Below are positions 32,101 to 40,608 of a stretch of DNA of 64,000 nt, piece after piece; position 1 is the first letter of the stretch, and every line of letters begins with the position of its first letter. The translations under genes and the position numbers were made by a program. The stretch is from contig JANWYN010000109.1 of assembly GCA_025055235.1 (NCBI GenBank), positions 1 through 64,000 of the forward strand. Reading direction: 5' to 3'. This stretch comes from Candidatus Roseilinea sp. GTDB lineage: Bacteria; Chloroflexota; Anaerolineae; J036; Brachytrichaceae. The notes under the pieces were generated by a model. That model was not told the origin of the DNA, made no database searches, and saw nothing but the letters and a program-made list of their open reading frames with translations.

Positions 32101-35100
32101 GCCCGCCGTAAGGATCCTGCTCCTGCGTGGTGAACCACTGCCGGCGGTTGAACGACACGACGACGGGCTTGTTCGGCATAGGTTGGCCGTCCCAGCCCAC
32201 CGAGATCACGTCAACGGTGACTTCGTCGCCTGCGTTGAAGACGTATCCGCGCGGGGCAATGCCGAAGTAGAACGCGCCCTTGTGCACGACAACGCTGACG
32301 CGCGCCGAGACGCTCTGGTCGTTGACGTCGGTCACGCTGGCTTCCAGCGTGAAACGCGCGCTGGTCTTGCGCTTGCTCAAGTCGGCCGGCAGGCTGAGGG
32401 TGAAGCGGCCCTGCGCGTCGGTGACGCCCTCGCCGCTGGCGATCGGTTCGTTGAAGCCGAAGATGCTGCGCGGGCTGAAGTCGAAGTCGCCAAAGGTATA
32501 GCTGCCGGCGCCGGTGTAGCGGTCGAAGAAGTAGTCCGTCGCAAGCAACGACCAACGCACCTGGGCGCCCGCGACGTTGCCGCCGAAGAAGTATTTGGCG
32601 TCGAAGGTAGCGTTGATCGTCTCGCCGTCGAGGTAGTCGGTCTTGTCCGTCGCCGCCGTCACCTCGAACTCCGGCACGCGATAGGCCGCGACCAGGAACG
32701 ACACGCCGTAGTAGCTGCACGGCGGCTCATCCTGCCCACGGTTGAGCCGGGGCACGCAAATCTGGATGAAGTACTGACCGGTGGGCGCGCCGTTGTCTAG
32801 GGCGAACTGGCCGTTGAAGCCGCCATTGGCATCCAGGGGAACGGTCGTGCTGACGACCTGCTGGCCCTGGCCGTTGAAAATGGTCAGGTTGACCTGCGTG
32901 ACATCCGTCGGCACGGTGTAGCGAGCATCGTCGTCGCGGCGCACGATGCCTTTGTAGAACACCATCTGGCCGGGGCGATAGACCGGCCGGTCGGTGTAGA
33001 GGTAGGCGAAGAACGGCTCGGCCTGGTAGCGCCCGGGCAGATTGAAGTCGTAGATGTTGATGCCGAAGGACATCTCGCTCCAGGCGACGCCGAACGGCCC
33101 ACCTGGCTCACCTACCAGCGCGTAAAGCGTGTGATACGGGCGGTAGCGCTCGGGGAAGGTGACGAAGGCCTGGCCGGCCTCTTCACCGCCGCCGGTCGTC
33201 GCAGAGGCGATCTCGGCGAAGGTATTGTCGCGGAAAGAGACGAGCACACCCGACAACGACGCGCCGGTGTTCAGGTTCGTTACCCAGGCCAGCCCCTCGC
33301 GGTCGCCGCGCTTCAAGCCGATGTGCACGTTAGTGACGATGAGGATGTGGCGGATGGGTTGAAAGTCACGATCGAGGGCGACCAGCTCCGGCGCGCTCAC
33401 GGTGAGCAGGTAGATGCCGGTCGGCAATGCACCGCCGCCTTCGCTGAGCGAGACTTTGTAATTGTCCGATTCGTTTAACCCGGCAGTGGTCATCACCGAC
33501 CACCGGTGCACCATCTGGTCGGCGCCGGGTTTGAAGGCGCGCAGGTTTTCATACGAGTTGACTGCGCCGGTGAGGTCGTAGAACTGCTGAGGCGTGAGTG
33601 ACGCCAGCTCGAAATCGAGCCGGGTGACGTTGCGATAGAGCACGAACAACTGCGTCGGCTGCGCGGCGTTGTAGGTGCCGACCAGGCCGTCGCTCTGCAC
33701 GATGACGAGCGGCGGCAGCGGGCCGGTCGAGAAGCGCACTTCGGTGTCCCGGCCGATCTTGACGCCGTAGATGTCGGTCGCGTCGCCGCCGATGCGCACG
33801 CGGTAGTTGGTGGACGGCTTGAGGTTAACGTAGAGTGCGAACTCGTTGCTGAACTCGTCGTAATAGCTGTACACGCCGGTCAGCGTGATGGGCGGGTCGA
33901 ACGCCAAGTTGGCGATGACGGTGGGCACGGACATCGGCGCGCTGAAGCGGATGGCGAAGCCGTCGGTGGCCGGTGCACGGTCCTGGCCATCGGCCGGGCG
34001 CGTTTTTACCACTGTCGGCAGCGGAACGGCCTGAAAGGTCGTGGTCGTTTCGACAGCCGTCGCGCCAGAACCGGCAGCGGCGCGCGCGCCGGCTTTGACG
34101 CGCACGGTGTAGGTCTGCCCGCGCTGGTAGTCCTCGTCGGGCACGAAGGCCATCACCTCGCCGAAGGACCTGGGCAGGGGGGGCGCGCCGGCGGGCTGCG
34201 ATGCCGGCTCGAACGGCTGGGGAGAAGGTTCAGGCGGCGGCTCGTCGGCCCAGCGGAAAGACCCGCGCACCGGCGGCTCGATCACGAACGCCGCCTCGGC
34301 GCTGGCGCGATCCATCTTCTGGCTGAAGGTGACGCTGATCGGCTGGCGCAGGCCGATGTTCTTCGCGCCGTCGGATGGTGCGATGAACTTGACGACCGGC
34401 GCGGCCACGCTGAACGTCCAGACGTAGTCGCTTTCCAGCAGCGCGCCGGTGGTGTCCCGCAGGCCGGCAGCAACGCGACCCTCGTAGGTCGCGCCGGCTT
34501 GCAGCGGCTGTGATGGTTGGAAGACGTAGATGCTGGTGTTCAGCCATTGGCCGCGGCCGGCGACCGGTGGGTTGAACGTCACCGGCGCAGGCAGATTGGC
34601 CTGTTCGTCCAGCGTGGTGAGCGGGACGACCGGCCGGTTGAACAGCACGGTGATCGTCGCGTCGGCGGTCACATCTTGCGCGCCGGCGGCGGGGATGGTC
34701 TGCGCGACGGCCAGCGCGCCGACGGTGTTGACGGTGAACGACTCCGGCCGGGCCAGGGCCAAGCCCTTGGCGCTCTTGGCGTCGGTCGAGAGCGAGACGG
34801 TGTAGCGCGTCGCGCGCGCCCAGTCTTGGCTCGGCTTGAACAGGGCGCGGTTATCGCTCGTCCACTCCAGCTTGCCGGTCACGGCGACGCCATCGGCGGT
34901 TTGCACGCTGAGCGCGCGCTCCACCGAGCGGCGATCCATCGGTTGGTCGAAGATCAGCTCGATGGGCTTGTCCACCGGCAGCTCCTCGCCCTGAACCGGC
35001 GCGCGATCTACCAGGATCGGGTTGACGAGCGGGCGCGGCGTGGGCGATGGGCCGGGCGTGGCCGGCGGGTTGATCTGCACGGTGATCTGCGGCGTGACGT

Positions 35101-35203
35101 CCGGCTCAGCAGTCGGCTGAGGCGCCGGCTGGCTGCAGCCGGCGAGCGTGATCGAGGCAGTGAGCGCGCAGCTCACCAAGCGGGCGAGTAGATTTTTGCG
35201 CAT
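29126..35203 (-). CDS. Giant alpha-2-macroglobulin family lipoprotein without the thioester motif
   Basis: 2025 residues. Lipobox TLAGC at the end of the signal peptide, then a Pro-rich linker, four SbsA-like Ig (Big_5) repeats, each with an F-x-x-P/K-M core such as LIFDQPMDRRSVERAL, up to about residue 490. MG domains follow (YTDRPVYRPGQMVFYKGIVR, about 730), then the A2M domain (PDNLTTWRMTARAITPD) and an alpha-toroid thioester-type domain. At about residue 1543-1550 the expected YPYGC-x-EQ reads YPYESAEW, so both thioester residues are missing. Family knowledge: bacterial macroglobulins trap proteases at the cell surface; thioester-less forms are known. No penicillin-binding protein 1C partner is adjacent. 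Confidence 0.9.
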   Translation of the reverse strand: MRKNLLARLVSCALTASITLAGCSQPAPQPTAEPDVTPQITVQINPPATPGPSPTPRPLVNPILVDRAPVQGEELPVDKPIELIFDQPMDRRSVERALSVQTADGVAVTGKLEWTSDNRALFKPSQDWARATRYTVSLSTDAKSAKGLALARPESFTVNTVGALAVAQTIPAAGAQDVTADATITVLFNRPVVPLTTLDEQANLPAPVTFNPPVAGRGQWLNTSIYVFQPSQPLQAGATYEGRVAAGLRDTTGALLESDYVWTFSVAAPVVKFIAPSDGAKNIGLRQPISVTFSQKMDRASAEAAFVIEPPVRGSFRWADEPPPEPSPQPFEPASQPAGAPPLPRSFGEVMAFVPDEDYQRGQTYTVRVKAGARAAAGSGATAVETTTTFQAVPLPTVVKTRPADGQDRAPATDGFAIRFSAPMSVPTVIANLAFDPPITLTGVYSYYDEFSNEFALYVNLKPSTNYRVRIGGDATDIYGVKIGRDTEVRFSTGPLPPLVIVQSDGLVGTYNAAQPTQLFVLYRNVTRLDFELASLTPQQFYDLTGAVNSYENLRAFKPGADQMVHRWSVMTTAGLNESDNYKVSLSEGGGALPTGIYLLTVSAPELVALDRDFQPIRHILIVTNVHIGLKRGDREGLAWVTNLNTGASLSGVLVSFRDNTFAEIASATTGGGEEAGQAFVTFPERYRPYHTLYALVGEPGGPFGVAWSEMSFGINIYDFNLPGRYQAEPFFAYLYTDRPVYRPGQMVFYKGIVRRDDDARYTVPTDVTQVNLTIFNGQGQQVVSTTVPLDANGGFNGQFALDNGAPTGQYFIQICVPRLNRGQDEPPCSYYGVSFLVAAYRVPEFEVTAATDKTDYLDGETINATFDAKYFFGGNVAGAQVRWSLLATDYFFDRYTGAGSYTFGDFDFSPRSIFGFNEPIASGEGVTDAQGRFTLSLPADLSKRKTSARFTLEASVTDVNDQSVSARVSVVVHKGAFYFGIAPRGYVFNAGDEVTVDVISVGWDGQPMPNKPVVVSFNRRQWFTTQEQDPYGGLYYSSVPSDTEVFSITITTDADGKALAGFRPQEGGEYHIVAAGPAGTEPAVAAGTSVYVSSAGEYVAWRVENNDRIELKADKRSYQVGETARVLVPSPFQGATTALLTIERGGFLQRKTITLRSNSDVLDIPIEPSFAPNVYVSVLIVQGVSSDNPVPAYRLGYTQFEVDPAQFALNIEITPDRAQYAPRDTATYDIRVTDAAGNPVQAELSLALVDKAVLSLADPNVEPILDAFYGRRPLSVRTSSTLSVNVDRITSRLLSAEAKGGGGGGEALADVQFTRRNFKDTAYWNAVVQTGADGRARVQIILPDNLTTWRMTARAITPDTRVGEATNEVVSTKPLLVRPVTPRFFVAGDTVTIGAVVNNNTAADLDVQVALASTGLTLIGGDAIQQVNVKAGSTTRVDWTVTVQEPATGAVASSEITMTVAGGGLQDSAQPGLLGAPNGIPILRYSAPETVGTAGDLGEPGRKLELIALPPRLDTGRGDLTVRVDTGLGVAAAKGVQALEAYPYESAEWTASRIIVNLALVQAGVTAAYDAAAALQRLYGQQHSDGGWGWWISSPSDPMVSAHVVWAMARAQQAGFPVDEGALNRALNYLSEQLKPPSALADATAANRQAYILFVQTEAGRGDSGRLGALYENRAKLSHYGRALLAMALDRINPGDSRIKTLLADIQAAAIPSATGVSWQERERDWANWSSDTRSTGIVLAALARLDPRSAFAPNAVRWLMAARTGSGWSTTQETAWAIVAFAEWIRATDERRSAFDWRVTLNDQSLLRGQANPQGESAEAVVAVANLLRTQANELAFERGAGEGRLYYTAHLRAYLPADAAPAINRGIVIARKYELADCAPAPDKPCPAINGAKIGQNVRVRLTIVAPSELYYLRITDPLPSGAEAVDTSLKTSQTLNLGDEPVIPIFGGKGGWGWWYFNHREIYDDRVAVFASYLPAGTYEYTYVIRPSIAGQFKVMPASAEQTYFPEVFGRSDGAAFTIER

Positions 35204-35233
35204 AGGATTTGCACGAACAAGAAACTGGTCTCT

Positions 35234-36211
35234 TCAGCGTACCTTCGCACTACGACTTCCCTCACTCTTCCTCACTCGATATATCGCTCTTTCATCACGC
35301 ACTGCCGGTAGGTCATCGAGCCAAGAGAGATTCCTGCCGATGATCAGCTCCTTCATTTGAGCGTGGTGAGTTCCCTTCATCGGTATCAGGCGCATTTGAA
35401 AGCCGCGTCGGCGTGCCATGTCTTTCACTTCTTCGGCCTCATCGTAGGTCATCAGAAAATCGCCCACGAGGGATTCACACAGCGTGAAAAGCGCTTCATG
35501 ATCGAGTTGATGATGCTTATAGAGTCGCCTCCCTGCCCTCTTTCCGCCGGCGGTGTAGGGAGGATCTATGAAGTACACGACATCCGGTTGTGTCGCGAAC
35601 TCGGCCATCACCTTCAAACCATCATCGTGACGAAAGTCAATTCGGCTCGCGACTCGATTGAGATTGACAAGGCGCTGCGCCAGCGTTTTTGGATACCAAC
35701 GTGAGCTGATCCCCTTGTTGTTCTCTCCATGACGGATGAAGCTTGCACCCTCGGCGAGTATCCCTCCATGCAAGGTTCGGTTTTTTAGGATCGTCTGGAA
35801 CGCCTGCTCTCTTCTGGATTCCGCTGCCTGCTGGAGTTCTGCCTCCACAGCTTCCCTCGTCATTCGAAACGTCAAGATTCGATGAGCAAGCCACTCAGCA
35901 TCGCCGCCCACGATGGTTTCCCAGACGGCTGCTACTTCGTTATCCAGTTCGACCATGACGGCTCTGTCAACCCAATTCTCGAAGAGAGCAGTGAGGCTAA
36001 TAATCCCGCCACCGGCGAACGGCTCTACCAGAGCGCGCGGCCTGGCTTTTAGGCTAGCCATCCAACGCCGAAATGTCGGCACGAACCAAGTCTTCCCACC
36101 GGGATAACGGAAAGGGCTTCGCTGTGGCACAGAAGCAACGTTCACCGGTCGGGGCAGAGCTGCTCCTTCGGATATTTCAGGAAACAACGAAAGCTTCATC
36201 TGAGTTGCCAT
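35234..36211 (-). CDS. D12-class N6-adenine DNA methyltransferase of an R-M pair
   Basis: 325 residues from ATG 36211 (a TTG at 36217 is an alternative). Motif X/I region SPFRYPGGKTWFVPTF and VEPFAGGGIISL, catalytic motif IV as YFIDPPYT. Family knowledge: alpha-class (Dam/DpnM) SAM-dependent methylation of adenine in duplex DNA. It begins 2 nt after the stop of the NotI-like nuclease frame and is its likely protective partner, although the best-known NotI enzymes pair with cytosine methyltransferases. Recognition sequence cannot be read from the protein. Confidence 0.9.
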   Translation of the reverse strand: MATQMKLSLFPEISEGAALPRPVNVASVPQRSPFRYPGGKTWFVPTFRRWMASLKARPRALVEPFAGGGIISLTALFENWVDRAVMVELDNEVAAVWETIVGGDAEWLAHRILTFRMTREAVEAELQQAAESRREQAFQTILKNRTLHGGILAEGASFIRHGENNKGISSRWYPKTLAQRLVNLNRVASRIDFRHDDGLKVMAEFATQPDVVYFIDPPYTAGGKRAGRRLYKHHQLDHEALFTLCESLVGDFLMTYDEAEEVKDMARRRGFQMRLIPMKGTHHAQMKELIIGRNLSWLDDLPAVRDERAIYRVRKSEGSRSAKVR

Positions 36212-36213
36212 GG

Positions 36214-37039
36214 TCAAAACGGATTCTCAATCGTTTGATTCGTCGGCGGGGTCTCCAATTGCTCATCGAGCCGCTCCTGAAGCAGCCTGATGAAGTCTTC
36301 CATCCTGCCCGGCGATGGCCTGGTCATGGCGAGCAACGCCGGCTCAAACTTCGTAAACGTTTCGCTCACCTTAGTCAGACGATACCGCCCTGAGTCCGGT
36401 TCCAAGTCATAGATGAGCCAAGCGATGTCGGCTTCGCCCTTGGAGACCGGCTCTAGCGCGGGCAAAGTTGCATAAAAAGCCTTGCTGAGCGCTACAGCGA
36501 TCCGCTTGTTCCAACTGCGCAGGATTCCGCCCTTATAAACGACGAGGGTAGCTGGGTTCCCTTGACCAATCTATGGCGGCCCAAGTTTCAGGATCGCTCA
36601 TGTAGCGCTCGAACGGCTCGCGAACATTCCCGGAGATATAAACAGCTTGAATCTCAAGCGCCCCAAAGTCAATCACCTTTCCACTTTCGTCATAGGCAAC
36701 AAGAACCACATCTATGTTCCCTGCCGACTTGCCGTTCGCGTCATTCAATCGCACTTCGGTCAGAGAAGTCCACCGTGTTCCTCTCTCGAAGAAGAAATCC
36801 GCAGCATGGTCAGCCACGATCCAGTCCTCGCGAAAACGCACAGGGCAGGTAATGACCGGTTCGTTCTCATGGTAAATGCTACAGACACCCAGCGGGTTCT
36901 TCGCCTTGTCCTTCGTGCAATTCGGCACTTTGTTGTTGAAAGGGCATAGGCGATGAGCGCGATATCGCTTTGCCGAGTCGGTCTGATCGGTTACCAAGTG
37001 ACCGAAGACCTCTGCTAATGGTTGTCCGCTTAGGCTCAT
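36214..37039 (-). pseudogene. NotI-family restriction endonuclease, frameshifted in the second half
   Basis: From ATG 37039 the frame gives AEVFGHLV, the Cys4 iron site (LCPF..., NCTKDKAKNPLGVCS, ITCPVRF) and the nuclease core NIDVVLVAY ... GALEIQAVY, where D, E-x-Q match the NotI-type PD-(D/E)XK variant. It stops at 36533. In another frame the sequence continues YKGGILRSWNKRIAVALSKA into the ORF ending at 36214 (FYATLPALEPVSKGEADIAW), which is the expected C-terminal extension. The break is near 36541-36548. The intact gene would abut the methyltransferase. So the nuclease is probably dead, or the base sequence has one error here. Confidence 0.75.
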
Positions 37040-37222
37040 AAGCGCTCTTCTCAACTTCCTCAGGTCACAGGCAACAAGGCTACGCCGAATCCTTTAAAGG
37101 CACTTTGTTTGATCAAACGATGGATAAACGACGGTTCGCGCCGACCGGGCTGCCTTTGGAAGATTATCTACCATCAGCGCAACGATTCAAGCACGCCGGC
37201 AAGGCGCATACCGTTCATCCGC

Positions 37223-37228
37223 TAGAAT
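37223..37228 (+). promoter_or_regulatory. TAGAAT -10 box 8 nt before the DUF2085 gene
   Basis: TAGAAT, eight bases, ATG at 37237, no ribosome-binding site; predicted leaderless start. It also argues against the longer frame from 37105. Confidence 0.5.
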
Positions 37229-37236
37229 GCGCAACG

Positions 37237-37887
37237 ATGGTTGAACGACTCAACCGCCTGGCCGCCAGCTTCGAGCGTCACTGGCTGGCCATCCTGGTCG
37301 GCATCCTGCTCACGTATTCGTTGCTGCCGTTCGGCGCGCCGGTGCTGAAGAAGCTCGGCTTGGATTCGCTGGCGCAGATGATCTACCAGCCGTACAAGCT
37401 GACCTGCCACACCTATGGCTTTCGCTCGTTCTTCCTGTTCGGCGAGCAGTTCGTCTATAGCCGCCCCGAATTCGAGCAGGCGTCGGGGATAGACACCGGC
37501 ACGTTCGCCGGCCTGCTGCAGTCGCGCGACTTCCAGGGCGACGAGCAGATGGGCTATAAGGTCGCGCTGTGCCAGCGCGACGTAGCGATCTACTTCGCGA
37601 TGGGCGTCAACGGCATTGCCTATGCGCTGGTGCGTCGCCGCGCCCGGCCTATGCCCTGGCTGCTGTTCGTGCTGGTCGGCATCGTGCCTATCGGCGTTGA
37701 CGGGTTCTCGCAGTTGCTCAGCCAGCCGCCGTTTAACCTCTTCGCCTACCGAGAGAGCAACTGGGTGCTGCGCCTGGCGACCGGCGGGTTGTTCGGGTTC
37801 AGCCTGGCGTGGCTGATCTTCCCGCTGATCGAGGGCGCGTTCAAGCCGCTGCCGGCTGAGCCGCGCACCGTCGCCCGCCACGATTGA
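37237..37887 (+). CDS. DUF2085 membrane protein
   Basis: 216 residues, four to five hydrophobic segments. The Cys/His-rich segments YKLTCHTYGFRSFFLFGE and VALCQRDVAIYFAMG are the DUF2085 hallmarks. Function unknown; the conserved Cys and His could bind metal or act in redox chemistry, which would fit the adjacent thioredoxin-like gene (4 bp downstream) likely in the same transcript. Start chosen from the -10 box. Confidence 0.75.
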   Translation: MVERLNRLAASFERHWLAILVGILLTYSLLPFGAPVLKKLGLDSLAQMIYQPYKLTCHTYGFRSFFLFGEQFVYSRPEFEQASGIDTGTFAGLLQSRDFQGDEQMGYKVALCQRDVAIYFAMGVNGIAYALVRRRARPMPWLLFVLVGIVPIGVDGFSQLLSQPPFNLFAYRESNWVLRLATGGLFGFSLAWLIFPLIEGAFKPLPAEPRTVARHD

Positions 37888-37891
37888 AGCC

Positions 37892-38470
37892 ATGGACACG
37901 CAGAAGCGATCTTTCCCCTTCGGCCTGATCCTGCTGGGCGCAGCCGCGGCGCTGGTCGGCGTTGGGCTGGCGCTGCTGGTCTTGAGCAGCAGCAGTGCAG
38001 CGCAGCAGCGCGGTCTGCCCATCCTATCCTCCTCCACGCGCGCGCTGTTGCGCGAGGGCGCGCCGGCGCCGGAATTCACGCTCAAGACGCTCGACGGCCG
38101 GCCGGTTACGCTGTCCGACCTGCGCGGCAAAGCGACGCTGATCAACTTCTGGGCGTCGTGGTGCCCGCCATGCCTGGAGGAGACGCCGGCGCTGATCGCT
38201 GCTTACGACGAGCTCAAACGGACGAACTCCAACGTCGAGTTCATCGGCATCGGCACCAACGACGACCGCGCCAACCTGCAGAAGTTCGCCGAGAACAACC
38301 GCATCCCATATATCATCGTCGAAGACCCAGACGGCAAGGTGAGCGACGCCTACGGCGTGCTCGGCATGCCCACTACTGTGTTTGTGGACGGCAACGGCGT
38401 GGTGCGGCGCATCTGGAACGGCGCGATCAAGAAGGAACAGGTGATTGAGATTATGCGTGGGATCAGGTAG
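37892..38470 (+). CDS. TlpA-type membrane-anchored thioredoxin-like protein
   Basis: 192 residues: N-terminal transmembrane anchor (FPFGLILLGAAAALVGVGLA), then an AhpC/TSA-Redoxin fold with the active site FWASWCPPCLEE and the cis-Pro loop GMPTTVFVD. Family knowledge: TlpA/ResA-like extracytoplasmic thiol reductants, for example in cytochrome c maturation. It follows DUF2085 closely and is followed by a long repeat tract. Confidence 0.9.
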   Translation: MDTQKRSFPFGLILLGAAAALVGVGLALLVLSSSSAAQQRGLPILSSSTRALLREGAPAPEFTLKTLDGRPVTLSDLRGKATLINFWASWCPPCLEETPALIAAYDELKRTNSNVEFIGIGTNDDRANLQKFAENNRIPYIIVEDPDGKVSDAYGVLGMPTTVFVDGNGVVRRIWNGAIKKEQVIEIMRGIR

Positions 38471-38612
38471 GTGGTAATTGGTAAACGGTAATTGGTAATT
38501 GATGATTGATGATTGGAGATTGGAGATTAGAGATTGGCAATTGACACGATCGGCATCTCCCAAATCATCAATCATCAGTTACCAGTTACCACTTACGAAT
38601 TACCAAACTCGA
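38471..38612. repeat. 7-bp-period tract with opposed arms between tlpA-like gene and mtnP
   Basis: Starts directly at the tlpA-like stop. Left half: GGTAATT, GATGATT, GATTGGA heptamers. Right half: AATCATC, AGTTACC, ACGAATT heptamers, the approximate reverse complements in reverse order. The whole could fold into a long imperfect hairpin. Confidence 0.85.
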
Positions 38613-38624
38613 CTCACTCGCCAA

Positions 38625-39503
<879 letters not shown>

Positions 39504-39590
39504 GACAAGAGACGACGTAAGACGCAGGACGCGAGACGTAGGACGTCCTACGTCTTGCATCTTGCGTCCTACGTCCTGCGTCTCACGTTT
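39504..39590. repeat. 7-bp-period inverted tract (long hairpin) between convergent genes
   Basis: CGTAAGA, CGCAGGA, CGTAGGA on the left and CGTCCTA, CGTCTTG, CGTCCTG, CGTCTCA on the right, turning at a CGTAGGACGTCCTACG palindrome near 39546. About six heptamers pair on each side. It fills the gap between the mtnP stop (39503) and the translin-family stop (39583) and even encodes the last residues of the latter. Confidence 0.88.
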
Positions 39591-40227
39591 TGCGCTCCAT
39601 CTTCTCCCGCAGCGCGTCAATCGCCGCCTTCAGCTCCGACTCGCGAAAGCTAAGGGTCAGGTCGCTCCGCGTACGTTCCAACACGCCGCGCACCATGTCG
39701 GTGTTGCGGCGCAGCCCGCCGGTGATCGCCTCGGGGAAGTCCATGATCACGAGCACGTCGTAGATCTCGTCCATCGCGGCGAGCAGGCGTTCGGCTTCTT
39801 GGCTGTGGCCGCCGCGGATTTCGTCCAGCGCACGCCGGCGCAGCTCGCCGGCCGCTTCGGCCAAGCCGTTCAGGTAGGCGGCATGCTCCACGCCGATCTC
39901 CTCCGGCGTGGGAATCGGCTTGTCCTGCGCGATGGCCAGCGCGATATGCGCCTCGGCCAGCTCCTTCAACGCATCCTGCGTATAGCCGCTGAAGAACAGA
40001 TCGGGATACGGTTTGACGATCGCAACCATCTCGTCGGCTGCGCGACGCGCCTCGCCCAGCAGCCGCTCGGCTTCACCCCACTCATCGCGATGCGAGGCTC
40101 GGATGGCGAGTGAGCAATAACGGATTAGTTCCCTGGATAGGTTGACGGCTCTATCGCGCGCTGCGTTCTTGGCGACGAAGCTTTCACGGATGCGTTCTCC
40201 AATTTCCGGCAGACGATTGCTGGCCAT
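39583..40227 (-). CDS. Translin-family protein
   Basis: 214 residues, all helical. RELIRYCSLAIRASHRDEWG with EAERLLGEARRAADEM, and DFPEAITGGLRRNTDMVRGV near the C-terminus, match prokaryotic translin/TRAX-like proteins. Family knowledge: eukaryotic and archaeal translins bind RNA/ssDNA and assemble as octamers; some TRAX forms are RNases. Role here unknown. Start ATG 40227 is preferred because a TAGAAT box (40240-40235) lies 7 nt before it. Confidence 0.75.
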   Translation of the reverse strand: MASNRLPEIGERIRESFVAKNAARDRAVNLSRELIRYCSLAIRASHRDEWGEAERLLGEARRAADEMVAIVKPYPDLFFSGYTQDALKELAEAHIALAIAQDKPIPTPEEIGVEHAAYLNGLAEAAGELRRRALDEIRGGHSQEAERLLAAMDEIYDVLVIMDFPEAITGGLRRNTDMVRGVLERTRSDLTLSFRESELKAAIDALREKMERKT

Positions 40228-40234
40228 AGGCTTC

Positions 40235-40240
40235 ATTCTA
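40235..40240 (-). promoter_or_regulatory. TAGAAT -10 box 7 nt before the translin-family gene
   Basis: On the minus strand TAGAAT is followed by seven bases and the ATG at 40227; no ribosome-binding site. Confidence 0.5.
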
Positions 40241-40432
40241 ACGATTGAATTGATCCGTCGTCTGTATGTAGAGGTGTTGATGCTGGGGATAACCATTACG
40301 CCGGCCCATAGATGGCGCATAGCACCCGTTCATCCCCTAAATCTAGGCTTAACATCGCCGATTCGTTGATTTAGCGCAAGGGATGCTGTGCATGCGATCT
40401 ATAAACGCGCTTGGACAACGGCCATATCTGGG

Positions 40433-40510
40433 TGTGGAAGTGTGGATTCGCGGACTGGACTCACAACGTGTGGACAACAGAGCTTGTGAACGGTGTGGAA
40501 CTGTGGATCA
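40433..40510 (+). other. Cluster of five DnaA-box-like TGTGGA nonamers
   Basis: Within the 380-bp interval between divergent genes (40228-40608), five same-orientation nonamers begin TGTGGA: 40433 (TGTGGAAGT), 40441 (TGTGGATTC), 40469 (TGTGGACAA), 40494 (TGTGGAACT) and 40502 (TGTGGATCA). Two pairs have 8-bp spacing. TGTGGACAA is the reverse complement of the GC-rich-genome DnaA box TTGTCCACA. A moderately AT-rich stretch with CTAAATC / GATTTAG inverted arms lies at 40338-40375. A replication origin or DnaA-titration site is possible; no dnaA, dnaN or parAB is near. Confidence 0.4.
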
Positions 40511-40608
40511 AGCGCTACGTATGCGACGCAGCGAATCGCGTTCACGAAACCCTTTCGTCATGGAAGCGTGCGGCATTTCACACAGATTTAATGGATAATA
40601 ACGGCCCC

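Noticed and set aside
30803-32800. Long plus-strand frame opposite the macroglobulin gene
   Set aside because: Composition is that of a reverse-frame shadow in GC-rich DNA, rich in R/G/A/H with no domain; the minus strand encodes clear A2M domains.
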